The translations under genes were made by a program, and so were the position numbers. Below the pieces are notes generated by a model. It had not been told where the DNA came from. It worked only from the letters and a program-made list of their open reading frames with translations, and did not search any database. Shown in pieces: positions 8,751-19,204 of a DNA stretch of 30,345 bases. Position 1 is the first letter of the stretch; each line of letters opens with the position of its first letter. The DNA comes from Gyrodactylus bullatarudis (taxonomy: Eukaryota; Platyhelminthes; Monogenea; Gyrodactylidea; Gyrodactylidae), in the NCBI GenBank assembly GCA_012064415.1, contig SSNU01000128.1, forward strand, positions 175,091 through 205,435, read 5' to 3'.

Positions 8751-10578
8751 TTAATGAGTCAAAGGCGGTAAATAAAAAACATTTTTTTTCGTGAATTAGC
8801 ATTTTTATTAGAAAAATGGCAAATTTTTAGCAAATCTTGAGAAAAATAGCATATTTATAGCAAAATAGTTTTTTATTCATCAACCTAGTTGTTGTTCGAA
8901 TATAACATGAAATACTTTTTAAAATTTTCCATCTTTAAACTTAGTGGAATAGTATTTCATGCGAGAGAAACATCTTTCAACATCCACTGATGTAGGGTTA
9001 CAATTCATTAGTAGATTGTAGATCCTAGGGCTTATGTCATTGTTGGCCATCTCCATGACTCGGCGTGCATCATTATCGCTCAATCGTTCCTCTATGTTAA
9101 ACTTTATTTGGAGAGGATCATCTTTAAGATCTATTTGTTCAATTAATCGGTTTGCTTCACGTAAGATTGTTTTTGGATCCTCCAAAATCTTGATAGATTT
9201 CCTCAATGGACTATAGCAGTATTGGATTTGGACAAGATCTCTTGTTAGATTTCGATCCCCAAGTGCACGCTTTACTTTGGCTATAAGGATTCCTTCATCG
9301 TTTTCTTCTTGAAATATTTCTCTGATCCTTGGTAGATGTTCAACATAATAATCAACAGCCTCGAGCCAGGTACCCCATCTTGTTGGAACAGGAGTAGGAG
9401 GAGATCCAATGTTTGAAAATAGGTCCCTTCTTGAACGATTTTTGACGGTAGCAGCCTCAACATTTTCCATGGTTTCCTTCACTATCATCGCACAATTATG
9501 CATGAGATGAGCGAAGCATGTAATATGAAAAATATGAGGAAATTCGATTTTCAGGTTGTGAGCAGCTTTCTTAATGTATGATGCTGAGTCAGAAAACAAA
9601 AGTTTAAAGTTTCCGGGCCTAATTTGGTAATCGAACAGTACACCTTTTGCATAATAAACTGGTAATCCAATTTGACTTCGACGTCAACAACATCACATAC
9701 ATATGTTGTTTCAGGAATCTCTAAATTTCCTATCAAGATAGCACACTTTGAACAGTTATTGATTTTGCTCTCATCTATTTGAATAAAAATAGGTTTTTGA
9801 TTCACGAAACTTCCTCGTTGAAAAAAACATCAAGATGAGTTCTTGCTGACACGCTGGAAAATGACTTGTATCCAAGTTGTTTGAAAGTTTCTTTGATTGC
9901 AGGATGGTCGAGTTTATGTAGAGGTATTCCAGCTTTCAAAAAACCCTCAGCAATGATTTATCCGACATCCAACTTTTTCTCTGCATGTAGAGCAGTTTGC
10001 TTAGATGATATCATGATCGTTCGATTGAGTCTTTGTGCTTCTTGGTTCCAAAATGCTTGATAATGCAGTCCTTCTTTGACCCTTTGAAGGTTGAAGGACA
10101 AATTTTGCAATTGATATATCCAGGTGTAAAACGGTCGACTTCAAAAGAAGATCCAAAACTAGCTACGAGCTTGAGAACACTCTTTGCGATAGACATGATA
10201 GTAATAAAAATTATAAGCTAAAAATGGGTATTAATCCCTAATTAAAATTAAAATTTTATCCAATGAAATCAGGAACTATTTAATTAGATAAGAAAAGTTG
10301 ATAAAATATCCAGCCTAGTAACAAATAATAGAAATATCTTACAAATGAAATTTTTTTCGATAAAAATAAGATTGAAATCCTATGGAAAACAGCATAGTGA
10401 TTAGAAAATAAAAAAATTATAAAAATAGCAAATTTTGTCAAACAGCAAAAAAAACAAATTTTATCCGAGAACTAAAGGTAGTTAGAATTTCAAATAAAGT
10501 GATTTATGATGACAGGAAGATTCTGAGCACGATATTCAAATTAGAAAAATTTTGCATTTTTACCGCCCTATTAATGAC
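8751..10578 (-). mobile_element. hAT DNA transposon, full-length boundaries, inactive
   Basis: The flanks carry a 7-of-8 match target duplication (TTAATGAG at 8751-8758, TTAATGAC at 10571-10578), the 8-bp size expected for hAT. The terminal repeats contain GGCGGTAAA at the left (8764-8772) and its inverse TTTACCGCC at the right. Subterminal TAGCAAATTT-type motifs are repeated at both ends, a common feature of hAT transposase binding regions. The interior encodes a broken transposase on the minus strand (8885-10196). The element is about 1.8 kb. Confidence 0.8.
8885..10196 (-). pseudogene. hAT transposase pseudogene with BED-type zinc finger
   Basis: Reading from 10196 leftward, the first 61 codons carry a BED/C2H2-like finger (CKIC ... 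IIKHFGTKKH). The second part, near 9810-10010, includes AGIPLHKLDHPAIKETFKQ but holds in-frame stops. The third part, 9805-9551, has FIQIDES, matching the region of the first catalytic Asp. The fourth, 9599-8919, is the longest (226 codons) and contains FHITCFAHLMHNCA, TRWGTWLEAVDYYVEHLP and TSVDVERCFSRMKYYSTKF, the last being the hATC dimerisation block. A one-base shift near 8925 leads to a typical C-terminus ending in LYSNNN and a stop at 8885-8887. At least three disruptions make it non-functional. It would have catalysed cut-and-paste transposition. Confidence 0.85.
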
Positions 10579-11640
10579 TAGAGAAAGTGGTAAAATGTTT
10601 CATAAAAAATTGAACACTCGTCAGGATTCCCTCAGTTATCTTGCAACCAAAATCCTCTCGAGTATAGGTTAAGAATTGTAATTTGTAGACTTTACTACAA
10701 AAATTTTCCATAAGTACAAAAATCGCCTTTCGCCTTGATTGAAATAAATCTTGAATTTTAAAAATGCACCAAATTTTGAACTCAAATAAATAAAAAAAAT
10801 GGATAAATAAAAACAAAACCTCAATAAATTTTTATCACTGCTTGTCTAAATAAAAAACTCACTATATTCCCGGATGACTGGAAAATGAATGCAAAAGTTT
10901 GATTGAAAAATTAAATTTTCATTTTTGAATAAAACAGAACCCAGTAAATTGATGTTTGCTCAGAAGTAGTCATGCAAATTTATTTTAATTTTATCGGTCG
11001 GCATTAAAATTTCAGTTTATTCGGTTGAAGATACTTCCTTTCGTCGCTAAACTACGAACCGACACAAGTTAAATTTTTCAGTCAAAATCGGAATTTCGTT
11101 TCAAAACTTACTTTTGCAAAAATTCTTTTATTGTCAATTCATTTGAAAACAGGAAAAATTTTATTTTTCTTATCTCAATCATCGATCAGCAATTCAGAAA
11201 TAGAGTGTAAACTTTATTTTTTCTCATTCAAAAAATCAGTTAATACAGTTTAAAAAACATTCAAGAGCGCCCAATCTCTTTGTAGAATATGAACAAAAGT
11301 AAGAAAAAATTACTCCTGTCAAGAATTTATTTTTCCTTATTTACTTCTCTTTTATTTATTCAATGACCATTTTGTTATCTCTCTATTGTTGAACGATGAT
11401 AAATCTGCCATATTATCTATTTTTCTGTATATTTAATCAAAAAGTGATGGAAATGGATTTTTTCTTACTAGCAATCATACAAGAAATTTTAGGCTATAAA
11501 GAATCATGCATATAGACAGGAGCATGTCAGGAAAAAAATAAATTTGAATTTCTTCACAGAAATGTTGAGAAAACTTTCGATAAATCATTTACAAACTCAA
11601 AAAAAACGAGTGAAACGAAAGACCATTGAGAAAATTGAAC
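10579..11640. other. AT-rich region, no gene seen
   Basis: Open frames here are AT-rich and carry no recognisable motif. No long repeats or RNA genes were noticed. Confidence 0.45.
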
Positions 11641-11664
11641 TAAGAATAAATCTGAATTGTTAGG

Positions 11665-11735
11665 TGATGCCAGAGAATTTCAGAAAGTTAAGCGCTTAAT
11701 TTCTGGCATACTCTTCAGTCTATAAGAGAAGAGGT
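11665..11735. repeat. Dispersed repeat R2 with hairpin
   Basis: The segment beginning GATGCCAGAGAATTT and ending CATACTCTTCAGTCTATAAG resembles 24302-24370 (GATGCCA...GACATACTCATCAG). It contains the 12-bp palindrome TTAAGCGCTTAA inside a larger GCCAGA/TCTGGC hairpin. It immediately precedes the basic ORF. Confidence 0.35.
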
Positions 11736-11737
11736 GA

Positions 11738-11986
11738 AAAAGGATCAAACCTACAATTAGTGCAAAAGAAGTGAGGAAAATTAATCAGCCAATTAAGCGA
11801 AAACGAAGAAGATACAGCGGGCAGTTACTGATGGATGAATTCCTAAAGTGTAAAGGGGGGCCCAAGTATGGAGAAGAAACGAAACTGAAACCGCCTGGAA
11901 ACATAATTGCAAATTCACATCCCTCCTTCTCTGAGCAGTTTCGAATCAATGGAAGGGCAGAAAACATGCATTGTAATACTGTATAA
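11738..11986 (+). pseudogene. 3' end of a retroelement-like ORF with basic SGQ motif, copy B
   Basis: The frame is open from about 11738 and has a methionine at 11771. It carries a strongly basic stretch followed by a conserved-looking block (KRKRRRYSGQLLMDEFLK, residues 10-27 of the ATG frame). The same block occurs in shortened form at 25907-25970 (KKRKRFSGQLYLD) and at 26594-26652 (QKLSMDEFVKRR). The stop codon lies inside the TATA box of the copy B module, as when a final ORF runs into a 3' terminal repeat. No enzymatic domain is visible. The family is not recognised. It may be the C-terminus of a pol or accessory protein of the element whose terminal repeat holds the ribozyme motif. Confidence 0.4.
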
Positions 11987-12043
11987 ATGTCAGTCCGAGA
12001 TTAAGTCTGAAGAGACCCGGCGAAATAAAACGTTCATCACTTA
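11982..12043 (+). ncRNA. TATA box plus type I hammerhead-like motif, copy B
   Basis: TATAAAT (11982-11988) is followed by CTGAAGA (12007-12013), GAA (12022-12024), and a stem III of 13 bases (12025-12037) with four of five pairs. C follows at 12038. Stem I pairs TAAGT (12002-12006) with ACTTA (12039-12043). The cleavage site would be 12038/12039. Upstream GTCCGA (11993-11998) and CCCGGC (12016-12021) can form part of the alternative helix seen in copy A (three Watson-Crick pairs, one G-U, two mismatches). AATAAA lies in stem III, so the region could also serve as a poly(A) signal. Confidence 0.55.
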
Positions 12044-12054
12044 TTTCCAACCTT

Positions 12055-12115
12055 GTTAAATAAATATATATATTATTAATAATAATATATATAATAATTT
12101 ATTATATATGTTGTA
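12055..12115. repeat. AT palindromic low-complexity tract
   Basis: Alternating AT and TTA/TAA runs form near-perfect palindromes (ATATATATTATTAATAATAA and onward). This is probably a simple-sequence tail or expansion just after the copy B module. Confidence 0.6.
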
Positions 12116-12949
12116 GCTAATTCGTACTGAACTGCTAATTCGTACTTAATGAAGAGATGAGGTTTCAATTTATCTTTTTATAGAAAATGACTGGGTCTGT
12201 TGTATCATAATGTAATAAATTTTTTAAATAAACAATGTTTTTTAGTAAACGAAATTTTTAATTTAAAATTATTACTTGATTCTTTCATGTCATACAAAAC
12301 AGATGGTCAAACATTGTATACAATGTTCAAAGTGTACACATTGTTCGTAACATATATATTATTATTAACCTTCCTTATGAGTCTAGAATCGAGTAACAAT
12401 ATTACCGTTCAAATGAAGCTAATTTATTTGAATTTTCACCATAAAACTTTTGCTGCAATTGAAATCTTGTCTAAGCTCAGCAATGCTTTTTTTCAATTTA
12501 TTCTTCTCTTTTTTTAAATAATTAATATTCTTACTTATAATTAATTTGAGGAAAAAAGTAGTAATTTTTCTTGGGGTCATTCTTGGAAAAATTTTTCCTC
12601 TGGGGTGTTTTTTGGAATTAACCCTAAATTATTTCAACAAGTTATTAACTAGATAAGTTAATTTTATCTAGAACTGCTCAAATTTTCTTTATTATAATGA
12701 CTCAAACTAAGAAATATATTCTAAATGAACATTAAGATTGACATTTATGAAGTTGCCTAGGCTACAAATAAATAAAATATATCCATTTATTAATGATTTT
12801 TGATATGATCAAAATATAATATATACTTGTAGATATTTTAGGGTGTCACTTATTCCAATTTTGACATTTTTCAATGAATAGAAATGAATTTAATGATCTA
12901 TCTTATTGATAGTACTATGGTCCTGTTACAAGATTTAGCAGCATTTCAT
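12116..12949. other. AT-rich region, no gene seen
   Basis: A 105-codon open frame at 12200-12517 is Phe/Leu/Ile/Asn-rich as expected from AT-rich DNA and has no domain signal. A 16-bp palindrome, ACATTGTATACAATGT, occurs near 12313. Confidence 0.45.
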
Positions 12950-13530
12950 TTTTGTCACCTAGAATTTGAATTTGATCAAGATATTTTGGAAATCGATGAA
13001 ATTTTGATGACTCAAGATTAGAGATGTAACAAATTTTTCAACCTACTTTAAAAACCTACTTAATTGATAATACCATGACTTCGTGACATCATTTCATTCA
13101 AGATCAAGTTTCAAAATGCTTTTTCTTGATAATACTCAAGTTTAAAGATCAGAATTTTTATTGTCGCTTGATTTTCAATGAATTTTACTACGTTTTCATT
13201 AAAATTTCGAATATCTTTTTTGCTGATAAAGCTTCAAGTGTTTTTTCAATGAAAATAGTATTAGAATCATGTTAAGATCATTTCTGTTAAATTTTGTTAT
13301 ACCACTATGCCTACAAGAGAATTAAGGGAAAATGGGCAATGCTCAACTATGCATGGGATTGCAAACAAATTTTCATTCATTTTAGATCTCACACATCATT
13401 TTTATCAAAATTATATGTGGAAATTTCACGGAAAACTTTGATTTAAATTAAAGGTAAAAATTCGTTACATCTCTATTCAAGATTATAAATTCAAAAATTC
13501 TAAATTCCCATCTTCATATTAACTAGCCGT
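12950..13530. mobile_element. Decayed foldback element of the F2 type
   Basis: CAAGATTAGAGATGTAACAA (13012 on) is matched in reverse by TTCGTTACATCTCTATTCAA (about 13461-13480). The right end carries CCCATCTTCATATTAACTAG (13507-13526), the tail motif shared with copies near 905, 16090, 17350, 17565 and 21853. The left side has GAATTTGATCAAGAT, also found at 21911. The boundaries are approximate. Confidence 0.4.
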
Positions 13531-15180
13531 AGAAACATATAAAGCTCAACGAGACGTAATATCAGAATAATCATAGTCCTCAAAATTTTTCTAACAGAAC
13601 TGAAAGTGGGTTTACATCTTCTAACATGCTATGGAATTATCACTTTCACAGTCAGAGAATTTTCACTTACTTTTCATTCTTCATTCCTGGCATAACAATT
13701 GATAGAATAAAGGTAGAAAGAGTTTAAATTTACTAAAATAATAAAAGGTTTTCTTTCTTTTCTCAATTACTTTAGAGATGGCGCTACGCCTGAATGAAAA
13801 ATCTAATTTTGATAGAGAGGATCCATTGGCTAATGACTAAAAATTTTTCTCTCAATCCGTTATTAAGAACTTGATATTGAAATAGATTTTGATGAAAAAT
13901 ATACTGAATTTGATTATGGCTATTTTTCTCAAGATAGAAGCTAAAATATTTCTCTCCAAATCATTTTTCAATTTAGTATAAATGATATAAGTCTTACGGA
14001 TCAACTATTTCACCAAAAACCTCGAAATCTTCTATGACTACTTGAAAGTAATAATAATAATAAGATCAGAATTGAGAATTTTTTTTACTGAAAATGGAGC
14101 TTTGAAACTTTAATAGAAAATAATTTTTGATAAAAATTTATATCATTCGAATAAAATATTTATTCTGAATCACATGAAAAATCACCAAGGTAAAATGAAA
14201 TTGAACATTTTATTATAATTTAAAAATCTATTCCTACTGGATATATGATTCAAACTTTATACTCGCTATGAGCTGATGAATTATGAGGATCATAGGTGAC
14301 CATGACTACTAGACTTGGATATCTTTAAGCTATTTCGAGATGATTCCACAGACTGACTGAACTCTTAAAATGCTTCAGGTATTAAATATAAAAAAATTCG
14401 GAAAATTTCAAATTTTGAATGTTCTCAATACTCTCTAAAACTATATTTTCATTAATCTTATATATTAAGATCCAAAACATAAAATATATATAATAAATTT
14501 AAACTATTTTTAATTGCATAAAATTAATAAAATCGATTTTAAAAAACGTTCAAAATTTGAAATTCGAAAATTTTTCAGTTGATCAGTTTAATTTCAGTGT
14601 TTTTTCAAAAATTGGGTTTTTTTCTATGGTTGATCTTAAAAATTAAAGTATGATCCCTCTCACATGTTAAAATCAAAAAATTTCAACTCAAAGCAAAAAA
14701 TATGGAAAAATTGCGCTAAAATTTTTTGAATTTTCATTCACAAACCAGCAAAAGACTTTTGATTCAGTTACCAAGAAATCTTCAGATATTCTTGAGACTT
14801 TCATATTTTTGTAAAATGCATCAAGGGATTCGTTTTCATTTCATCGATGTTAAAAAGCCCTTAGTCTCTTTGTCACTCAGAAAAATTACTGCAAAACGAG
14901 AGTGCGCAAATGTTCTATAGATATAGCCCATCGAGTATTCACATTAATTCAATCGATAAATTACAGATTAAAGAAAAAATCCCCCTCATAATACAATGGA
15001 AATAATTCATGTTTTAATGCTATTGAAATGGAATTCCGAAAATATTAGAAATTCTGATGGGATTTTTCCATTAACTCATAGATTAATCAATTGAAATCTC
15101 ATTCATCATTTAGAAGGCATATTTTACCCTTGTGAATTTTTCATATTTTTTGGAAATTGTAATTAGCTAGGTGAAATTCT
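13531..15180. other. AT-rich region, no gene seen
   Basis: No exon, RNA gene or element protein was recognised. The open frame at 14726-14920 has no domain signal. Weakly inverted sequence around 14398-14580 (CAAATTTTGAATGTTC against GTTCAAAATTTGAAATTC) may be another small decayed foldback. Confidence 0.4.
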
Positions 15181-15219
15181 GAAATACCAAGCAATGAGAA
15201 CTATAAACAACACAATCAA

Positions 15220-15310
15220 TATAGTTAATCAACTCTCGAAAGGAGAGTTGGGATACGATTTATCGTGTCTCAAAAATAGTATGATACGATTTATCGTCTC
15301 TCAATATTTC
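15220..15310. repeat. Hairpin and short tandem duplication
   Basis: CAACTCTC and GAGAGTTG flank GAAAG, giving an 8-bp hairpin at about 15230-15250. Directly after it GATACGATTTATCGT occurs twice (about 15252 and 15283), each followed by a TCTCAA block. This may be an old local duplication of about 31 bases. Confidence 0.5.
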
Positions 15311-15589
15311 AACAACACGAGAATTGCATATTTTCTAGGACAAATAAAAATAGTGTACACGAAGAATAGGCTTTTTTCAATTCCATAGTTTATCTATTTT
15401 AACGTTGTATTATTTAAAATAGTTACAGACATATATATACATAAATTAAATATGATAAATGTATATCTTTGATAGATTTTTCTAAGATTTAAAAAACTGA
15501 TCTGGAATCTGACTCTGATCTGGAGGGAAGTATGGTATCACACTATTGGTGTGAAGCAAAAATAAAAAACGTATTCTCTTGTCTGAGGT

Positions 15590-16117
15590 TATATCTTGAT
15601 TAAGTTACGAAAATGCACCAAATTTCCACTTTAGAATCCAAAATTTTCATCGATTTCGATGGTTCAAAGCAGTCAAGTACTGATATTTCGGATCAACATT
15701 AGACAAAGAATTCGAATTCACCTGCAAAAGTTCACTGAAATTCGTCATTATAGTGAGAATTTTTCGATTATCACCAAGGCAGATTATCCAAAATCTTGAA
15801 GCCTAACTTTTTCTCGGAAACGGTAAGATCTTCACTGTCTCTATTGCCAAATTCGAATTCTTTGTCTAATTTTGATCCCAAATATCAGTACTTGACTGCT
15901 TCGAACCATCGAAATCGATAGAAATTTTGGGTTCAAAAGTTGAAATTTGGTGCATTTTCGAAATCCAAATATTGGCCAAATCTAAGTCATGTTGTATTTT
16001 TTCGGAATTTTTTCGAATATCCACATGTTATTAGCTCATTCCGTTTAGTTTTCAAAAAATATTTGTTTCAGTTAATTCGGAGATCATCTTCATGTCAATT
16101 AGGTTTAGTTTGCCTAA
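15590..16117. mobile_element. Foldback MITE-like element, family F1, copy 2
   Basis: The arms at about 15620-15720 and 15855-15965 are inverted: CGATTTCGATGGTTCAAAGC on the left corresponds to GCTTCGAACCATCGAAATCG on the right. The interior and the right tail (ATCATCTTCATGTCAATTAG, 16087-16106) match copy 1 near 900. Apparent ORFs inside are arm read-through. Confidence 0.6.
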
Positions 16118-16513
16118 ATATTATTCAGTAAACAATAATAATCCAAGATTTTCTACATGTTAAGTTTGAAGCAGGCGAATTTCAATTAACTTTTGATAAT
16201 AGCGCATAAATTATAATTATTATAATCGTTATTAATGGTTCTAATGAAACAGCTATATAAATCTGATTTAGATTTGGTCGAATGTTAATTGGAATAATAT
16301 TTGTTTAAAAAGACAAGTTTTTTTCATGAATACTCAGGAGAGAAAAACTTCCCGAGGCTAACAAAAAATAATGTCAGTTCGCGATCTCTTTTAGTTGAAC
16401 AAATTGTTTCTCGATTTCTTGAAATTAATTAGGAAAAATAATCAAATTTTTACATTCTCAGCTACTGATACAATCTATTTCTCTTAAAACTTGGATTTCT
16501 ATTATTATTCAAG
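16118..16513. other. AT-rich spacer, no gene seen
   Basis: Nothing recognisable. Confidence 0.45.
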
Positions 16514-16704
16514 ATTACAGTAAAAATATTTCTATTGAAACACGAATATTTACCCCCTAATTAAGTATTATTTATCTCGACCTATCTAAATGTGTAGAAA
16601 TCACTTGCTGCATTCTGATTGGTCGAGATAATACTTAATTAGGGGGTAAATATTCGTGTTTCAATAAAAATAAGATGTTTCAATAGAAATATTTTTACTG
16701 TAAT
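16514..16704. mobile_element. Short MITE or long hairpin with ~66-bp arms
   Basis: From ATTACAGTAAAAATATTTCT (16514) to the GGTCGAGATA inverse at about 16620, the two arms are nearly perfect complements, including TTACCCCCTAATTAAG and CTTAATTAGGGGGTAA. The right arm carries a small extra duplication (TTTCAATAAAAATAAGATG). About 40 bases, including TGCATTCTGATTGG, form the loop. It has no coding capacity. Confidence 0.7.
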
Positions 16705-17344
16705 ATTGTTAGGAGGGCAGTTATATTTGAGATTTTTGATGTGTTACTTTTTATACTTCCTCATTCGAAATATTAAAAAATTCAATTTCTATAGTAACGA
16801 AGATAAATGAAAACCAGTTGCGACCTTTTTGCGGTTTTTTCCTTAATTTTCTCCTTGATAAAAAACAAATTCTCACATTAAGTAACTGTCTAAGTAAGCC
16901 TATTATTTTATTAGTTGAATCCTTTTCTTCTCTTTTGTCTCTGGCTATTTACACAATCCCCCTTTAATTGGATTCGCTGAGAGTTGAACATTCAAAATAT
17001 GAAACAAGTCCTGGACAAGATAAATATTTATTAATTATAAAATTTATTTAATTTTGAATTGGAATAGATGAACTTGTTGAAATCGAATTGAGAAGGCCAC
17101 TTTTTTGGAATTTTTAAAACTAAAATAGCGATCTTTTCAAAATGTATGGGGTTATTCTCACAATCTGATTCAGCATATTTTATTTCATCGTCTAATCATG
17201 ATCTTGAAAATCAACTTTTGATCACTTTTTCGATTCGAATTTTGTGCTACTTCAAGATTTCAAATTTGCCATAATTCCCTTGAAAATTGATTTTGTCAAA
17301 AAAAATTTTAATTTGGTGGGAAGGTTGTTTTTTGTAAAAAATAG
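16705..17344. other. AT-rich spacer, no gene seen
   Basis: Nothing recognisable. Confidence 0.45.
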
Positions 17345-17905
17345 TAAATTCTCATCTTCATATTAACTAGGTGTATTCTAGATTCCCATGGAGGTGTAAT
17401 TCTTATTAATAATAACACCGTAGATGAAATCGGAAAGAGATTAAAGTGCGTCTCTCCGGAAGCTGAAACATGTGAGAGGTATTAAATTCTTATCAGTCAA
17501 ATGTTCCATCATAAATTATAATTATAATTATCAAACATTATAACCAAGTATAGTTGAAGCTAATTGACATGAAGATGAGAATGCAATCTTTTAACGAAGA
17601 ACTCATTATTTTCAGATCCCATCGTTTTTTTGATCGCATAAAAAAAACTTTTCAACCTTTAAGCTCAAAGTATCTTTCGATTTCAAAGATTTGAAGTCAT
17701 TAAATCCTGATATTTGTCAACTTTAGACAAAGAAATTCGTCATTACTGTCATTTTCAAATGTTGAAAAAGTGAAAATTTGGCGCATTCTAGAAATCAAAA
17801 ATTGGTCTCAAGTTTTTCAGATTTAATTGTTTTTCGTTTTAACTACTCATGGGCCCAATTCATCCTGTATTAAAAAGTTAATTTTTTCCTGACTATCCAA
17901 AGAAA
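17345..17905. mobile_element. Foldback MITE-like element, family F1, copy 3 (decayed)
   Basis: The tail motif occurs in both orientations: TTCTCATCTTCATATTAACT near 17350 and CTAATTGACATGAAGATGAG near 17563. Sequence at 17650-17905 matches copy 1 at several places, for example TTTTTTCCTGACTATCC near 17883 against TTTTTCCTGACTTTCTGG near 845. The exact ends are unclear. Confidence 0.45.
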
Positions 17906-18165
17906 AATATTAATTTTTTGTATTGCAATTTAAGTGGCACACAAAAGAGACGAAACAGCGTTAGATGCTTATATACAAGTTATAAACAAATATTTCTTAA
18001 TCAACGTTTGTTTGAATCAATATCGCCCACTAAATCAGTATGTCAACTAGCTTTATCCAGATTTAATTCAATGGGTGCTTTCTCCTTATTCAATATTTCA
18101 GGAAATTTCTGAAAATAGCTTTCTCTAGAATCCTGTATTTAATCAAGTCTCTTCTATAAGCTGAT

Positions 18166-18481
18166 AATAAAGTTGATCGATATGAATTTGGAAATCTATG
18201 ATTTTTACGAAAACATCGATTTGAATATGTTAAAATTTTTTCAGAATCCTACTCATGATGCCCACTTTTGTAGAAAAAAATGTTGCAAAAAAACTTTCAA
18301 AAATATGTTCACTTTTCAAATTTCGATTTGGCGCCAAAATCGTATTTTTTCGAACTTAGATCGTAAAAGTGGGTGACATGAGTAGGATTCCAAAAATTCT
18401 TTAACATATTCGAATTTTTGATGAAAAAATCGAGTTTTTCGATCATCATAGATTCTCAAATTCATATGAACCAACTTTAAT
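18166..18481. mobile_element. Foldback element, family F2, near-complete palindrome
   Basis: TAAAGTTGATCGATATGAAT on the left (about 18168) is matched by TTCATATGAACCAACTTTA on the right (ending 18479). Inner blocks also match in reverse, such as AGAATCCTACTCATGATGCC with GGGTGACATGAGTAGGATTC. The loop contains AAATTTCGATTTGGCGCCAA, whose relative AAATTTCGATTTGACGTCAA is at about 24185. The open frame inside is arm read-through. Confidence 0.65.
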
Positions 18482-18633
18482 AATATTTATCCTGAAATAA
18501 AAATCAAGTAGAATCAGTTGAATAATAAGCAAGATTGAGCAAACTCTGAAAGGATGATTGACACAAAATAGGATTGTTAAAATGAGTCTTTGAAGTATTT
18601 CTTCATTTCTTTTTTTCTAATTATCTTAAGTTA

Positions 18634-18870
18634 TTGAGTTTTTCGCAAACTCAAGAGTTCAGGGATTTCAAGCAGTTTAATTATCGAGAATTAAAAAATC
18701 GATTACAAGATGTAAATTTGATTTCATTGATCGTGGAAATCAACTCTTGGTCCTTCTCTCACTTTGAAATTAGGAAAAATTTCCAACTCAAAGTTCAGAA
18801 AAAGTTGATTTTACTAGTTTTTGAAGAAGAGTGGTGCTCGAGGCTCTCAACGTTTAGTTATTTCTGGTGA
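18634..18870 (+). pseudogene. Possible LINE linker-region fragment (weak)
   Basis: The frame contains EFRDFKQFNYRELKNRLQ. This resembles the R-D-[FY]-K-x-F-(x)n-L spacing that often follows the endonuclease domain of CR1/Jockey/R1-type LINE proteins. No catalytic motif is present and the remainder does not match convincingly. A chance resemblance is possible. Three other LINE fragments in the window make a LINE origin plausible. Confidence 0.25.
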
Positions 18871-19204
18871 AATAAAATTTTATTTTCCTATTCTATACAT
18901 GCTTGTAATGAATATTTTCTGAGAAAATTTTCAAGTTTTGATTCCATGAGAATTATTATTTCTTAATCAATCTTCTTGTTGGAAATGAAAATGATGTCTA
19001 AAATTCACTATTAAATAAGCTTGGGAAAATCCTCAATTTAATTTTGTGAATTGTTATAATGAAATGCTTGAGAAAGAAAAATCTTTGTCATTAGTTTCGT
19101 TTTAGATTTTTGCCATTTGGTGTCTTTTACTCATTAAAGTGTTCACTGTTAAAATCTTTTAGGCTCATAAAAATAGAGAAAAAACCTGAAAACATAGCTT
19201 GACC

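Noticed and set aside
9866..10221. Plus-strand open frames within the hAT element
   Set aside because: They are antisense shadows of the minus-strand transposase, which has clear family motifs.
12055..12115. AT palindrome as a replication origin or cruciform regulator
   Set aside because: Such tracts arise readily as simple-sequence expansion in AT-rich genomes; nothing else supports a function.
12200..12517. 105-codon plus-strand open frame with hydrophobic stretches
   Set aside because: The residues follow from AT-rich DNA. There is no domain, no homologous copy and no promoter or splice context.
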